Positions 41,861 to 51,908 of a stretch of DNA of 64,000 bases are shown here, piece by piece. The DNA lies in contig JBEKRL010000002.1 of the NCBI GenBank assembly GCA_049518775.1, forward strand, positions 1 to 64,000, given 5' to 3'. Position 1 is the first letter of the stretch. Each line of letters begins with the position of its first letter. Below the pieces are notes generated by a model, which did not search any database, was not told where the DNA came from, and was given only the letters and a program-made list of their open reading frames with translations. This stretch comes from Bog-877 sp049518775 (lineage in GTDB: Bacteria; Chloroflexota; Dormibacteria; Aeolococcales; Bog-877). The position numbers were made by a program, and so were the translations under genes.

Positions 41861-43406
41861 CGCGGCCGTTCCCTGGTACCGCAGCCTCAGGTGGCGGCTC
41901 ACGCTCTCCTTCGTCGGGCTGCTCGCGGTCCTGCTGGCCGTGGCCGGCGCGGTGGAGGTCGGCCTGCTCAGCCAGGCGGTCCTCAACAGCCGGGCCCAGA
42001 CCCTCCGGGCCACCTTCTCCGAGGGGCGGGCGGTGGTTCTCGCCGAGGAGCGGGCCCGGGTGCGTCGGGGCCTTCCGGCCCTTCCTCGAGCGACCGTCGG
42101 AGGCGATCTGGCCAGGCTGCTGGCCGAGGCCGGGGTCAAGGCAGCGGTGTACTCCACGGAGCTCGAGCTGGTGGCCTCGGCCGGCCCCGGAGCCGGCTCC
42201 AACTCCCCGGTGCAGGCCGGGGTGACCGTGCCCGCCCCCGCACAGGGCCAGCTTCTGGCCGCAGCCCAGGGCGGCACCGGCTCCGGGCCGACCCTGGTGG
42301 GAAGCGGCGCCGGCAGCCAGCTGGTGATGCTCTTCCCGCTCACCGGCGCTCTGGGGCGTCACCTGGGGGTGGTGGAGTTGGCCGAGTCCGCCGGGCCGGT
42401 GCGGACCGAGCTCGGCACGGCCACCGCCGTGGTTGCCGCCGGGAGCGCCGCGGTGCTGGTGGTGGCGCTGCTGATCGGGCTCTGGATCACCTCCAGGGGA
42501 TTGGGGCCGCTGCGCAGGCTGACCCAGGCCGCTGCGGGGCTGGGCCGGGGTGACCTCTCCCAGCGCAGTGGGCTCAGCCCCCGGGGGGACGAGGTCGGAA
42601 TGCTGGCCGCCGTCTTCGACGAGATGGCCGACAGCGTCGAGCGGACGGTGCGGGTCCGCCAGGAGGCGGAGCGCCACATGCGCCAGTTCATCGCCGACGC
42701 GTCCCATGAGCTGCGCACCCCGCTCACGGCCATCAAGGGGTACCTGGAGGTGCTCCAGCGAGGAGGCGGGGCCAGTTTGGAGGAGGTGCGAGGTGCCCTG
42801 CCGGTGATGTCCCAGGAGGCGGACCGGATGCACCGCCTGGTGCTGGACCTCCTGACCCTGGCCCGTGCCGACGACCGGCGCTCCCTGCAGCCCCGGCCGG
42901 TCGAGCTGGGGGCCTTCCTCGGCCAGTTCTTGGAGGGTCGGCAGGGGAGCTCCGAGATCTCCTCGGCCTCGCAGGGCCAGCTCTCCGCGATGGTCGACCC
43001 GGACGCCCTGTCCACCATCGTCAGCAACCTCCACCGCAACGCCGAGCGCCACGGCCAGGGCTCGGCTATCTCCTGGGGCACGGTGGACGAGGGCGCGATG
43101 GTGGGCCTGCGCTGCACCGACCAGGGGCCGGGGATCCCTGCCCAAGACCTCCCCCACGTCTTCGAGCGCTTCTACCGCGCCAGCGGCTCCCGCTCCCGCC
43201 AGGATGGCGGCAGCGGGCTGGGTCTGGCCATCGTTCAGGCCCTGGCCGAGGCCCAAGGGGGGCGCGTCTACGTCGACTCCAAGGTGGGCCACGGCGCCAG
43301 CTTCACCGTCCTCCTCCCGGCCGTGCGAGCCTCGGGCTGGACCCCGCCCCGGACGTCAGGCGGCGGCCCGGCCGGCTACGAGGGGTCTGGCCGGGCCGGC
43401 CCTTGA
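41847..43406 (+). CDS. sensor histidine kinase (HAMP-HisKA-HATPase)
   Basis: A 519-residue kinase. It has helix 1 (about 18-40, LSFVGLLAVLLAVAGAVEVG), an outer domain of about 150 residues, helix 2 (about 190-213), HAMP to about 268, HisKA with phospho-acceptor His287 (DASHELRTPLTAIKGYLEVL), and an ATPase with SNLHRNAERH, DQGPGIP, FERFYRASGS and GSGLGLAIVQALAE. This is the classical partner of the overlapping OmpR-type regulator. The outer domain has no recognised ligand motif. The tail (about 490-519) is Gly/Pro-rich. Confidence 0.95.
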   Translation: MPTTDAAVPWYRSLRWRLTLSFVGLLAVLLAVAGAVEVGLLSQAVLNSRAQTLRATFSEGRAVVLAEERARVRRGLPALPRATVGGDLARLLAEAGVKAAVYSTELELVASAGPGAGSNSPVQAGVTVPAPAQGQLLAAAQGGTGSGPTLVGSGAGSQLVMLFPLTGALGRHLGVVELAESAGPVRTELGTATAVVAAGSAAVLVVALLIGLWITSRGLGPLRRLTQAAAGLGRGDLSQRSGLSPRGDEVGMLAAVFDEMADSVERTVRVRQEAERHMRQFIADASHELRTPLTAIKGYLEVLQRGGGASLEEVRGALPVMSQEADRMHRLVLDLLTLARADDRRSLQPRPVELGAFLGQFLEGRQGSSEISSASQGQLSAMVDPDALSTIVSNLHRNAERHGQGSAISWGTVDEGAMVGLRCTDQGPGIPAQDLPHVFERFYRASGSRSRQDGGSGLGLAIVQALAEAQGGRVYVDSKVGHGASFTVLLPAVRASGWTPPRTSGGGPAGYEGSGRAGP

Positions 43407-43453
43407 CGCGACCCACCGTTGTCGCTGCCTGGGGCGCCCGGGCCGACCGCCCC

Positions 43454-43927
43454 TCAGCGCCTGGCGATCAGCTGGAGCTCGAGGCAGGCCTCTCGGGGTA
43501 GCTCGGCCACCCCGACCGCCACCCTGGCGTGGTGGCCCCGGTCCTCCAGAACCTGGAGCAGCAGCTCGGAGGCGCCGTCCACGACCTCGGAGTGGCGCGA
43601 GAAGTCGGGGGCAGAGCGAACGTACCCGGTGAGCATGACCAGCCCCTCGATCCGGTCCAGCCGCCCGGCCGCCGCCGCCAGCAGCGAGAGCAAGGAGAGC
43701 GCCGCCAGACGGGCCGCGGCGACGCCCTGCTCCACCACCAGGTCAGAGCCCAGCCGGCCGATCACCACCCGCCCGCCTCGGACCGGCAGCACCCCCGAGG
43801 TCACCACCAGGTCGCCCGCGAAGGTGAAGGGCACGTAGCTGGCGAGCGGCACCGGCAGAACTGGGAGTTCGAGGCCCAGCTCCGCCAGCCGGGCTTCGGG
43901 GGTCCCGCCTCGCAGACGGTCGGTCAT
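43454..43927 (-). CDS. RidA/YjgF-family protein
   Basis: A 157-residue member of the RidA superfamily, whose best-known members hydrolyse reactive enamines or imines from amino acid metabolism. It shows the domain start PVASYVPFTF-like LASYVPFTFAGDLVVTSG, the turn GRLGSDLVVEQGVAAARLA, LDRIEGLVMLTGYVRSAPDF and the end HHARVAVGVAELPREACLELQL. The Arg in the last strand of true RidA appears as GVAELPREACLE, where Glu is kept. It is the last gene of the DUF1232-rplI-dnaB-purA run and overlaps the preceding BNR gene by 4 bp. Confidence 0.85.
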   Translation of the reverse strand: MTDRLRGGTPEARLAELGLELPVLPVPLASYVPFTFAGDLVVTSGVLPVRGGRVVIGRLGSDLVVEQGVAAARLAALSLLSLLAAAAGRLDRIEGLVMLTGYVRSAPDFSRHSEVVDGASELLLQVLEDRGHHARVAVGVAELPREACLELQLIARR

Positions 43928-45227
43928 GGCGGGGCCTCGGCCTCGAGGCGCCGGCGGCGGCGCCGCAGCAAGGTGGTCGCAAGGATCGCCAGCACGACGA
44001 TGACCACCGCCGCCACCCCAACCACCCAGGCCGCGACGGAGCTCGCCTTGGCCTTCGTCGTGCGGTGCTGGCGGGGGCTCGCGGTGGCGGCCGGCGTGGG
44101 CGAGACCACCACCGATATCGGGGTGCCCGAGCTGGAGTGCAACGCCACCGGCGGGGGGGCGTTGGTGTCCAGCGCCCGGGCGGTGCCCGGGGTCCGGCTG
44201 GTCGCGTTCCAGACCGCGGCCAGGACGGTGAGGGGGCTGGTCGGCAGGACGTCGATCGAGGTCACGTCCGAGGCAGGAAGCCCCTGCTGGAAGGCCGCCC
44301 AGCTGTCACCCCCGTCGACGCTGCGCTGGAGGCCGCCGCCGGAGCTACCCCCGTTGTCGCCTCCCAGGTAGACCACCTGGGGGTTCTCGGGATCGAAGGC
44401 GATGCTGTTGACGGCCCAGAGCACCCCGCCGGCCAGGGACTGGGCCTGCCAGGTGTCCCCCCCGTCGGAGCTGGCGTACAGCCCCTTCAGGTTCCCCACC
44501 AGAAGGGGCGGCGTGGAGGCGCCCTTGGCCAGGGGCCCGACCGCCACCGCGGACACCGGGGCGCCCCCGGGGTCGCCGCCCGGCAGCGCCTGCCAGCCCC
44601 CGTTAGCCCCCACCGAGAGAGAGCGGTACAGGTTGTCGGCCTGGGCCACCTGGTCGGAACCGGCTACCACGCCCAGCGGGGTGTCGGCGATGATCGCCAC
44701 CGAGCTGATGCTGAGGTCGCGGAGACCGGCCTGGGCCCAGGCGGTGCCGGTCCCGCTGACGTAGACCCCCTTCTGGGTGCCCAGCACGATGGCGGTCGGG
44801 CCGGAGGTGATCGCCCTCACGTCGAGGCTGCGCAGCCCGGTGTTCTCCTGGCTCCAGGTCTGGCCCCCGTCGGTGCTTCGGTAGAGCCCGGAGCGGGCGG
44901 TCCCGGCCAGGAGGGTGCTGCCCGAGCCGGTGAAGTCGACCGCCCAGGCGTACTCGGTGATCGTGGTGGCGGCCCAGGTCTGGCCGCCGTCTGAGCTGAG
45001 CCAGACCCCCCGGCTGGTGGCCGCCGCCAACTGCTGGGGGTTGGCGGGGTTCCCCACCAGCTGCCAGACCACGGCGTGCTCGGATGCGAGGCCGGGGATC
45101 GGCTGGAGTGGGGTCCAGGGCCCCGAAGAGGCGGCCAGCGCCGAGAGCAGCAGCGCCAGGGAGCCCAGCAGCAGCGCCAGGAGCAGGGACAGGGCGGCGG
45201 CGAGGCGGCGCCGGCGCGCGCCGGGGG

Positions 45228-45234
<7 letters not shown>
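43924..45234 (-). CDS. membrane-anchored BNR/Asp-box beta-propeller protein
   Basis: A protein of about 436 residues. It has one helix at each end (LAAALSLLLALLLGSLALLL near the start, WVVGVAAVVIVVLAILATTL near the end, followed by poly-Arg). In between is a propeller with four Asp-box repeats: SSDGGQTWA, STDGGQTWS, SSDGGDTWQ and SVDGGDSWA. This is the sialidase/photosystem-assembly (YCF48-like) repeat fold. No sialidase catalytic residues could be recognised, so a binding or scaffold role is likelier. The TTG at 45234 is chosen because it overlaps the purA stop region and lies directly before the first helix. The start is uncertain. Confidence 0.75.
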
Positions 45235-46504
<1,270 letters not shown>

Positions 46505-46508
<4 letters not shown>

Positions 46509-47878
46509 CCAGTTGGGTCCTGGTGAATTCGGTCGAGGTCGTGGAAGGCGGTCTGCCCGGCATTGAAGAAGAGACTTATCCGGCGCACCGGGCCGTTGCG
46601 GTTCTTGGCGATGTCGAGCTCGGTTATCCCGGGGTCCTTGCCCTCCTCGTGCATGCCCGGGCGGTAGAGGAACATGACGATGTCGGAGTCCTGCTCGATG
46701 CTTCCCGAGTCCCGGAGATCGCTCAGCTGGGGCCGGCGGTCGGTGCGCCGCTCCGACTCCCGGTTGAGCTGGGAGACGGCGAGCACCGGCACGTCCAGCT
46801 CCCGGGCCAGGCTCTTCAGGCCCGCCGAGATCTCCGACACCTCCTGGGCCCGGGAGTCGGAGCGGGTCGAGGATCGCATCAGCTGCAGGTAGTCGACGAT
46901 GAGGAGGTCGACCGGAGCCAGGGCCCTGAGCCGGCGGGCCTTGGCCCTCATCTCGATCACCGAGATGGCCGGGGTATCGTCGATGAAGATGGCCGCCCGG
47001 CTGAGGGTGTCCATGGCCTCGGCGATCCTCTGCCAGCTGTCGTCGGCGAGCTGGCCGGTGCGGAGCCGGTACGCGTCGACACCGGCTTCGCTGCAGAGCA
47101 TGCGCTGGACCAAGGCGTCCCTGGCCATCTCCAGGCTGAAGAGGCCCACCACGTGGCCACGCTGCACCGCGGCGTGCCGGGCCACGTTGAGTGCGAAGGA
47201 GGTCTTGCCCACTCCCGGCCGTGCCGCCACCACGATCAGCTCGGAGCGCTGGAAGCCCGAGGTGAGCGCATCCAGCTCGCCGAAGCCGCTGGCCACGCCG
47301 GTGACCGCGCGCTTGGACCGCTGATCGTAGGCCCGCTGGAGAAGCTCCCAGGTCTGGGGCAGCCGCACCCCGATCGACTCGAAATCGCTCTTGACCCGGC
47401 CGCGGTCGGCCACCGCAAAGACGGTGCGCTCCGCCTCCTCGATGGCGGGCTGGGCGTCCAGGGCATCATCGAAGCCGAGGTCGGCCAGCCGGCCTCCGGC
47501 CGAGATCAAACGGCGCTTCAGGGAGTGGTCGGAGACGATCTTGGCGTAGTACTCGACGTTGGCCGCCGTCGGCACCGACGCCGCCAGAGAGGTCAGCACC
47601 TCCAGCCCGCCCACCCGGAGCAAGGCTCCCCGGCGCTCCAGCTCATCGGCCAGGGTCAGGGTGTCGATCGGAGTGCCCTGGGAGAAGAGGCTGAGCATGG
47701 CCCGGAAGAGGTCGGCGTGGGCGTCGAGGTAGAAGTCATCGGCCTCGAGCTTGCCGACCACCACCCCGATCTGGTCCTTGTCTAGAAGCAGAGCCCCCAG
47801 GACCGAGCGCTCGGCCTCGACGTTGTGCGGGGGGACCCGGAGTGGGGTGGCCGGCCGGAGCTCCGGCCGGGCGCTCAC
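46505..47878 (-). CDS. dnaB: replicative DNA helicase
   Basis: The hexameric replication-fork helicase, 457 residues. The N-terminal domain (PPHNVEAERSVLGALLLDK) and linker helix precede the RecA-like C-terminal domain with FGELDALTSGFQRSELIVVA, Walker A AARPGVGKTSFALN, FSLEMARDALVQRML, Walker B DLLIVDYLQLM, and SQLNRESERRTDRRPQLSDL. No intein is present. GTG start; 4-bp overlaps on both sides (rplI before, purA after). The dnaB-rplI pairing is common in bacteria. Confidence 0.97.
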
Positions 47879-48318
47879 GCGGCGACGACCCGGACGTTGA
47901 TCCGGGCCTCAACCTCAGAGTGGAGCTTGGCCACGGCCTGGTGCTCGCCGACCTCATGGGCAGGCTCGAACTCGATCTTGCGCCGGTCGATGATGATCCC
48001 CAGCTGGGCCTCGATGGCCTCGGCCACGTCGATGTTGACCACGGCTCCGTATAGCTTGCCGGTGTCGCCGGCCCGCGCTGAGATCTCCACCTCGGTCGCC
48101 TCCAGCCGGCGGGCGAGCTCCTGCGCCTCGTGCAGCTCCGCTTCCACCTTGTGGCGCTGACGCTCGCGCTGGGCCCGGATCTGGGCCTCCGCCTCCGGCT
48201 TGGCGGGCTGGGCCAGCCGCTGAGGCAGGAGGTAGTTGCGGGCGTATCCGTCGGCTACCTCACGAACGTCTCCGGCCCGCCCGGTGCCGGCCACGTCCTT
48301 GGTCAGGATCACCTTCAA
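47875..48318 (-). CDS. rplI: 50S ribosomal protein L9
   Basis: A 147-residue L9 binding 23S rRNA. The N-domain has VILTKDVAGTGRAGDVREVA, DGYARNYLLPQRLA; the long connecting helix and the C-domain ending ARINVRVVAA follow. It begins with TTG, part of a 4-bp TTGA overlap with the preceding DUF1232 gene. The usual neighbours rpsF, ssb and rpsR are absent; a DUF1232 gene stands in their place. Confidence 0.96.
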   Translation of the reverse strand: MKVILTKDVAGTGRAGDVREVADGYARNYLLPQRLAQPAKPEAEAQIRAQRERQRHKVEAELHEAQELARRLEATEVEISARAGDTGKLYGAVVNIDVAEAIEAQLGIIIDRRKIEFEPAHEVGEHQAVAKLHSEVEARINVRVVAA

Positions 48319-48848
48319 ATCGAATGCTCCTCACTTACTTGAGGCGGGGCTCCCGTGGACCCGGGCTCGCCAGCTGGCTGGCTGGCCTGCCCCCCGGCCG
48401 GCGCAGGAGAACGGTACCAGGGAGGCGGGGCGCTGGGGGGCTCTGGACCTGGCTTGGCCCGGCGCTGGGCTGTGAGCGAGCGGATCCGGGCCGTCAGCCC
48501 CACCGCGGCCTGGGTCCCAAGCCTCAGGTCGAGGTCCAGCCTGCTCTCCCCCGCCTTGATCTGAGCCTCGATCTCCTTGCGCAGCTCCCGAGGAGCCTGG
48601 GCGTTGAAGGTCCTGATGACGGTCAGGGTCAGGGCGATGGTGTCCATCTGACCCACCACCGGGACCCACGCGGGCAGGTCGATGGCGGGGTTGAGGATTA
48701 GCGCCAGCGACGCCCCCAGGGCCGCCTTCAGCGGGGCTGGGGTGCGCGGGTCCCGGGCCAGACAGTAGGCCAATCGGAGCTGCTGTGGCAGTTCCAGGAC
48801 CAGCGTTCGTAGCCGCTTCAGGAGGTCGATCGCAGGCACCCCAGACAA
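48315..48848 (-). CDS. DUF1232 (YkvA-like) small membrane-associated protein
   Basis: A protein of about 177 residues with the DUF1232 core near 25-80 (LARDPRTPAPLKAALGASLA, NPAIDLPAWVPVVGQMDTIA), i.e. two hydrophobic hairpin helices with the NPxDLxP-like turn. After it come an amphipathic stretch and a Pro/Gly/Ser-rich, probably unfolded tail (about 125-177). The function of DUF1232 is not established. It is coupled to rplI (TTGA overlap). The start at 48848 is a TTG; a GTG three codons later is equally possible. Confidence 0.78.
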   Translation of the reverse strand: MSGVPAIDLLKRLRTLVLELPQQLRLAYCLARDPRTPAPLKAALGASLALILNPAIDLPAWVPVVGQMDTIALTLTVIRTFNAQAPRELRKEIEAQIKAGESRLDLDLRLGTQAAVGLTARIRSLTAQRRAKPGPEPPSAPPPWYRSPAPAGGQASQPAGEPGSTGAPPQVSEEHSI

Positions 48849-48875
48849 GTCGTAGCAGTCCCGTTCGGCCCCAGT

Positions 48876-50312
48876 CTACCCCGGGGGCGCGCCCGCTTCC
48901 CCAGGACGCGGCTCCCACTCGGGGCGATGCCGCTCCAGGTGGTCCAGCGCCGCCTGCTCCAGGTCGGGGCCCTCGGTCCTCTCGAGCTCGCCCTCCATCA
49001 CCGCCTCCAGCAGCGACCGCTGGGCCCGCCCCACCCAGGGCCCGGCGGCAAGGCCGAAGGCGCGCTTCAGCTGGTCACCCCCCAGCGGCGCCCGGAGCCC
49101 CTCCGGGTGGGCGGCGGCCACCTCGGCGAGCCGCCGCTCCAGCTCGGTCAGCTGGTCGAGCCCGGGGAACGACGACCCCTCGGTGTCGGCACGGGCCAGG
49201 GCCAGCAGCTGGGGCAGGCTGTCACCGGCGGCGTGCCAGAGCCGCCGGACGGCGCTGTCGGCCCACTCCGGCCGGTACTGGATGGGGCGCATGTGGAGCA
49301 GCACCAGCTTCCGGACCGCCTCGATCTCGACACCGCTGAAGCGCAGCCGCTGCATCACCGCCGCGGCCAGCTCGGCACCCTCCTGGGGGTGCCCGTGGAA
49401 GGTGGGGCCCCCCGGCCCCAGGGCCGCGGTTGGCGGCTTGCCGATATCGTGAAAGAGGACCGCCAATCGCACCACCTTCCGGGCCGGGGAGGCGTCGAGG
49501 GCAAGGCAGGTGTGCTCGAAGACATCGCCGAGGTGGTAGCCACCCTGCTCCACCCCGGCCATCGCCGCCAGCTCGGGAGCGAACTGGTGCAGCAGCCCGG
49601 TGCGCTGCAGCAGCCGGAGCCCGGTCGAGGGCTTGGGTGCCATGAGGAGCTTGACCAACTCGTCCCTGATCCGTTCCCTGGAGACGATCCCCAGCCGGGG
49701 GGCCATCGCGGTCATCGCCTCCTCCACCTCCGGGCCCAGGCGGAACTGGAGCTGGGCCACGAACCGGGCCGCCCGCAGCATCCGCAGGGGGTCCTCGGAG
49801 AAGGTCTCCCCGGGCTCGAGCGGGGTCCGCAACACCCCCTCGGTCAGGTCCGCCAACCCCCGCCCGGTGGGGTCGAGCAATGTCCCCCGGCTGTCCAGCA
49901 TCAGGGTGTTCACGGTGAAGTCGCGGCGCTGAGCGTCCTCCTCGAGGGTTCCGGCCCGCACCGTCGGCTTGCGGGTCTCCGGAGAGTAGGCCTCCGCCCG
50001 GGCCCGGACGAACTCGACCGTGAACCGGCCGGAACCCGCGAGCGGGAACGCGATCTGAGCGGTCCCGAAACGCTCGAAGGGGACCACCTTGGCGCGAAGG
50101 TCCCAACGCTGCCGCAGCCACTCCCCGGCGGCCTCGGCGGAGCAGCCCTCCAAGACCACGTCGACGTCGGTGCCGGCCTCGCGGCCCAAGAGCAGGTCGC
50201 GGACGTACCCACCCACGATGCAGGTCCTGGCCCCAAGCCCGGCCTCCATCTCCGGCAGCAGCCGGCGCAGGGCCGCCGCCGAGGGCGAACCCGGATCAGG
50301 CGAAGACGACAT
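48876..50312 (-). CDS. CCA tRNA nucleotidyltransferase / poly(A) polymerase family with HD domain
   Basis: A 478-residue class II nucleotidyltransferase that adds or repairs tRNA 3'-CCA. The head domain has TCIVGGYVRDLLLGREAGTD with metal-binding DVDVVLEG, RFGTAQIAF, and QRRDFTVNTLMLD. The neck has DPLRMLRAARFVAQL and RIRDELVKLL. A C-terminal HD domain (LAVLFHDIGKP and HGHPQEGAELA) gives phosphohydrolase activity in some members. Full CCA activity versus A- or CC-adding only cannot be decided. The start is the ATG at 50312, which lies inside the end of the HxlR gene, so the pair is coupled. Confidence 0.92.
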   Translation of the reverse strand: MSSSPDPGSPSAAALRRLLPEMEAGLGARTCIVGGYVRDLLLGREAGTDVDVVLEGCSAEAAGEWLRQRWDLRAKVVPFERFGTAQIAFPLAGSGRFTVEFVRARAEAYSPETRKPTVRAGTLEEDAQRRDFTVNTLMLDSRGTLLDPTGRGLADLTEGVLRTPLEPGETFSEDPLRMLRAARFVAQLQFRLGPEVEEAMTAMAPRLGIVSRERIRDELVKLLMAPKPSTGLRLLQRTGLLHQFAPELAAMAGVEQGGYHLGDVFEHTCLALDASPARKVVRLAVLFHDIGKPPTAALGPGGPTFHGHPQEGAELAAAVMQRLRFSGVEIEAVRKLVLLHMRPIQYRPEWADSAVRRLWHAAGDSLPQLLALARADTEGSSFPGLDQLTELERRLAEVAAAHPEGLRAPLGGDQLKRAFGLAAGPWVGRAQRSLLEAVMEGELERTEGPDLEQAALDHLERHRPEWEPRPGEAGAPPG

Positions 50313-50802
50313 CGTCGTCCTGGGCGACCTCACCGGGGATGACCAGCTCGGCGCAGGTCGGGCAGTACCAGCGGACCTCCATCGGGGTCCCGCAGCGGCG
50401 GTGGGCCGGCCCCTCATCCCCATCGGCGCGCCCCCAGCGGTCGAGCTCGTCGATCACCCTGGCCAGGGCGCGCCCCGACGGGGTCAGCCGGTACTCCAGC
50501 CGGGGCGGTCGGTCCGAGTAGCGCTGGCTCTGCACCACCCCGGCGGCCTCGAGCCGGCGGAGCCGCCCGCTGAGCACGTTGGAGGCGATCGTGGGCAGCT
50601 GGCGCTTCAGCTCGCTGTACCGGTTGGGGCCCTGCAGCAACGCCCCCACCACCAGCAGCGCCCAGCGGTCGCCCACCCGCTCCAGCCCCAGCTGGAGCCC
50701 TGGCCGCTCAACGCCCGGGGTCTCGCCCACCTCCCGATTCTCGCGGTCCAGCAGCTCCAGTACACGCCCATCGAGCTTGTCGGGTAAAGTTGCTGCTTGC
50801 AA
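50296..50802 (-). CDS. HxlR-family transcriptional regulator with C-terminal zinc ribbon
   Basis: A protein of about 168 residues. The winged helix-turn-helix domain of the HxlR type lies near 38-120 (LERVGDRWALLVVGALLQGP, YSELKRQLPTIASNVLSGRL, RRLEAAGVVQS, LTPSGRALARVIDELDRWG). It is followed by a cysteine cluster (RRCGTPMEVRWYCPTC) that looks like a zinc ribbon, absent from most HxlR proteins. The gene diverges from an HtrA-like protease gene; GACAA repeats in the gap are candidate binding sites. The start is uncertain: TTG at 50802 or GTG at 50823. Confidence 0.82.
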   Translation of the reverse strand: MQAATLPDKLDGRVLELLDRENREVGETPGVERPGLQLGLERVGDRWALLVVGALLQGPNRYSELKRQLPTIASNVLSGRLRRLEAAGVVQSQRYSDRPPRLEYRLTPSGRALARVIDELDRWGRADGDEGPAHRRCGTPMEVRWYCPTCAELVIPGEVAQDDDVVFA

Positions 50803-50838
50803 GGGACAACTACTGACAATCACCAGGGAGGATCGGCC
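50803..50838. promoter_or_regulatory. GACAA direct repeat in the HxlR/protease intergenic region
   Basis: GACAACTACTGACAA contains GACAA twice with 10-bp spacing (about 50804-50818). A related TTGTC, its complement, lies near 50777. The position, between divergent genes and just before the ribosome site of the protease gene (GGGAGG at about 50826), suits an operator for the HxlR regulator. Confidence 0.4.
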
Positions 50839-51780
50839 GTGGGCTTTCAAGTGGAGTTGGAGGAGGCTGCCGCACGGGTGCGAGAGGGGGCGCTGGCGGC
50901 GGTGGTCGGGGTCGGGTCGGTCGGCCCGGCCGGGAGCGGGATCGTGTTCGCCGAGGGGGTGGTGGTCACCAGCGCCCACAACGTCCACTCGGAGCGCCCC
51001 GTGGTCCATTTCGCCGAGGGCTCCATGCGGGGGGCCGAGCGGGTCGCCATCGACCTGGCTGGCGATCTCGCGGTACTGACGGTCGCCACCGAGGCGACGG
51101 CCGCGGTCAAGTGGTCAGACCGGGAGCCCCAATTGGGGACCCCGATCTTCGCGGCGGCGAATCCCGGCGGACGCGGTCCCCGGCTGAGCTTCGGAGTGGT
51201 CTCCGCCAAGAACCGCGAGTTCCGCGGCCCGGGCGGACGCCTGATCACCGGTGGCTTCGAGCACACGGCGCCGCTCGCCCACGGCTCCTCGGGAGGTCCT
51301 GCGCTGGACCTCGCCGGCGGGCTGCTCGGGATCAACACCAAGCGGCTGGGTGAGGGGCTCTACGCCGCCATCTCCGCGGATGCCGGGCTGAGAGCCCGGA
51401 TCGAGGCGCTCGCCCGCGGCGAGACGGTGGCCCGAGCCTACCTCGGGGTGGGACTGCTGCCCTCGGAGGTGGCGCGCCGGCTCCGGGCCGCGGTCGGCCT
51501 GCCGGAGCGGAACGGCGTCCTGGTCCAACACCTCGACGAGGAGGGGCCGGCGGCGGCCTCAGGGATTCTCAAGGGCGACCTCCTGACCTCCGCCGGGGGT
51601 AATGCCCTCACCGATGCGGGCGACCTCCACCGAGTCCTGGCCGGGGCTCGGCCGGGCGACCCTCTGCGCCTGGAGCTGGTCCGCGGCATCGAGGAGCTCC
51701 AACTTTCGGTCACCCTCGGAGCCGAGCCCGATGCATCCGAGCGGTCCACCCGTCGGCACCAGTTCGGCGGGCACCGCTGA
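50839..51780 (+). CDS. HtrA-like trypsin-fold protease with PDZ domain, no export signal
   Basis: A 313-residue serine protease. The trypsin-like domain (about 15-210) keeps the triad His47 (VTSAHNVHS), Asp76 (DLAGDLAVL) and Ser151 in HGSSGGPALD. A PDZ domain (about 215-300) has AYLGVGLLP, NGVLVQHLDEEGPAAASGI and GDLLTSAGGNALTDAGDL. Unlike HtrA/DegP, there is no signal peptide or membrane segment: the GTG start (ribosome site GGGAGG seven bases upstream) leads directly into the domain, so it should be cytosolic. A strong terminator follows. The divergent HxlR gene may regulate it. Confidence 0.88.
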   Translation: MGFQVELEEAAARVREGALAAVVGVGSVGPAGSGIVFAEGVVVTSAHNVHSERPVVHFAEGSMRGAERVAIDLAGDLAVLTVATEATAAVKWSDREPQLGTPIFAAANPGGRGPRLSFGVVSAKNREFRGPGGRLITGGFEHTAPLAHGSSGGPALDLAGGLLGINTKRLGEGLYAAISADAGLRARIEALARGETVARAYLGVGLLPSEVARRLRAAVGLPERNGVLVQHLDEEGPAAASGILKGDLLTSAGGNALTDAGDLHRVLAGARPGDPLRLELVRGIEELQLSVTLGAEPDASERSTRRHQFGGHR

Positions 51781-51787
51781 GCGACCC

Positions 51788-51828
51788 AGATCCGGAGGGC
51801 CCGCCGATGGGCGGAACCCTCCGGATCT
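51788..51828 (+). terminator. terminator after the protease gene
   Basis: A 12-bp perfect stem, AGATCCGGAGGG / CCCTCCGGATCT, enclosing a smaller CCGCC/GGCGG stem, 7 bp after the stop and followed by GTTC. Confidence 0.75.
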
Positions 51829-51851
51829 GTTCGGCCCGCCGGAACGCACCC

Positions 51852-51857
51852 TATAAT
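51852..51857 (+). promoter_or_regulatory. -10 box (TATAAT) of the IclR-type gene
   Basis: A perfect TATAAT just after the upstream terminator, 51 nt before the GTG at 51909. No consensus -35 at 16-18 bp (the region reads GTTCGG). Confidence 0.5.
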
Positions 51858-51908
51858 GTTCGCGGGAGGGCCGTCTTTCTTGTCAGGCAGCTTCGCCGGC
51901 CGGAAGTT

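Noticed and set aside
51807..51908. Upstream ATG giving a 34-residue longer IclR protein
   Set aside because: The ATG lies inside the terminator of the preceding gene and before the TATAAT box, so it would not be in the transcript.
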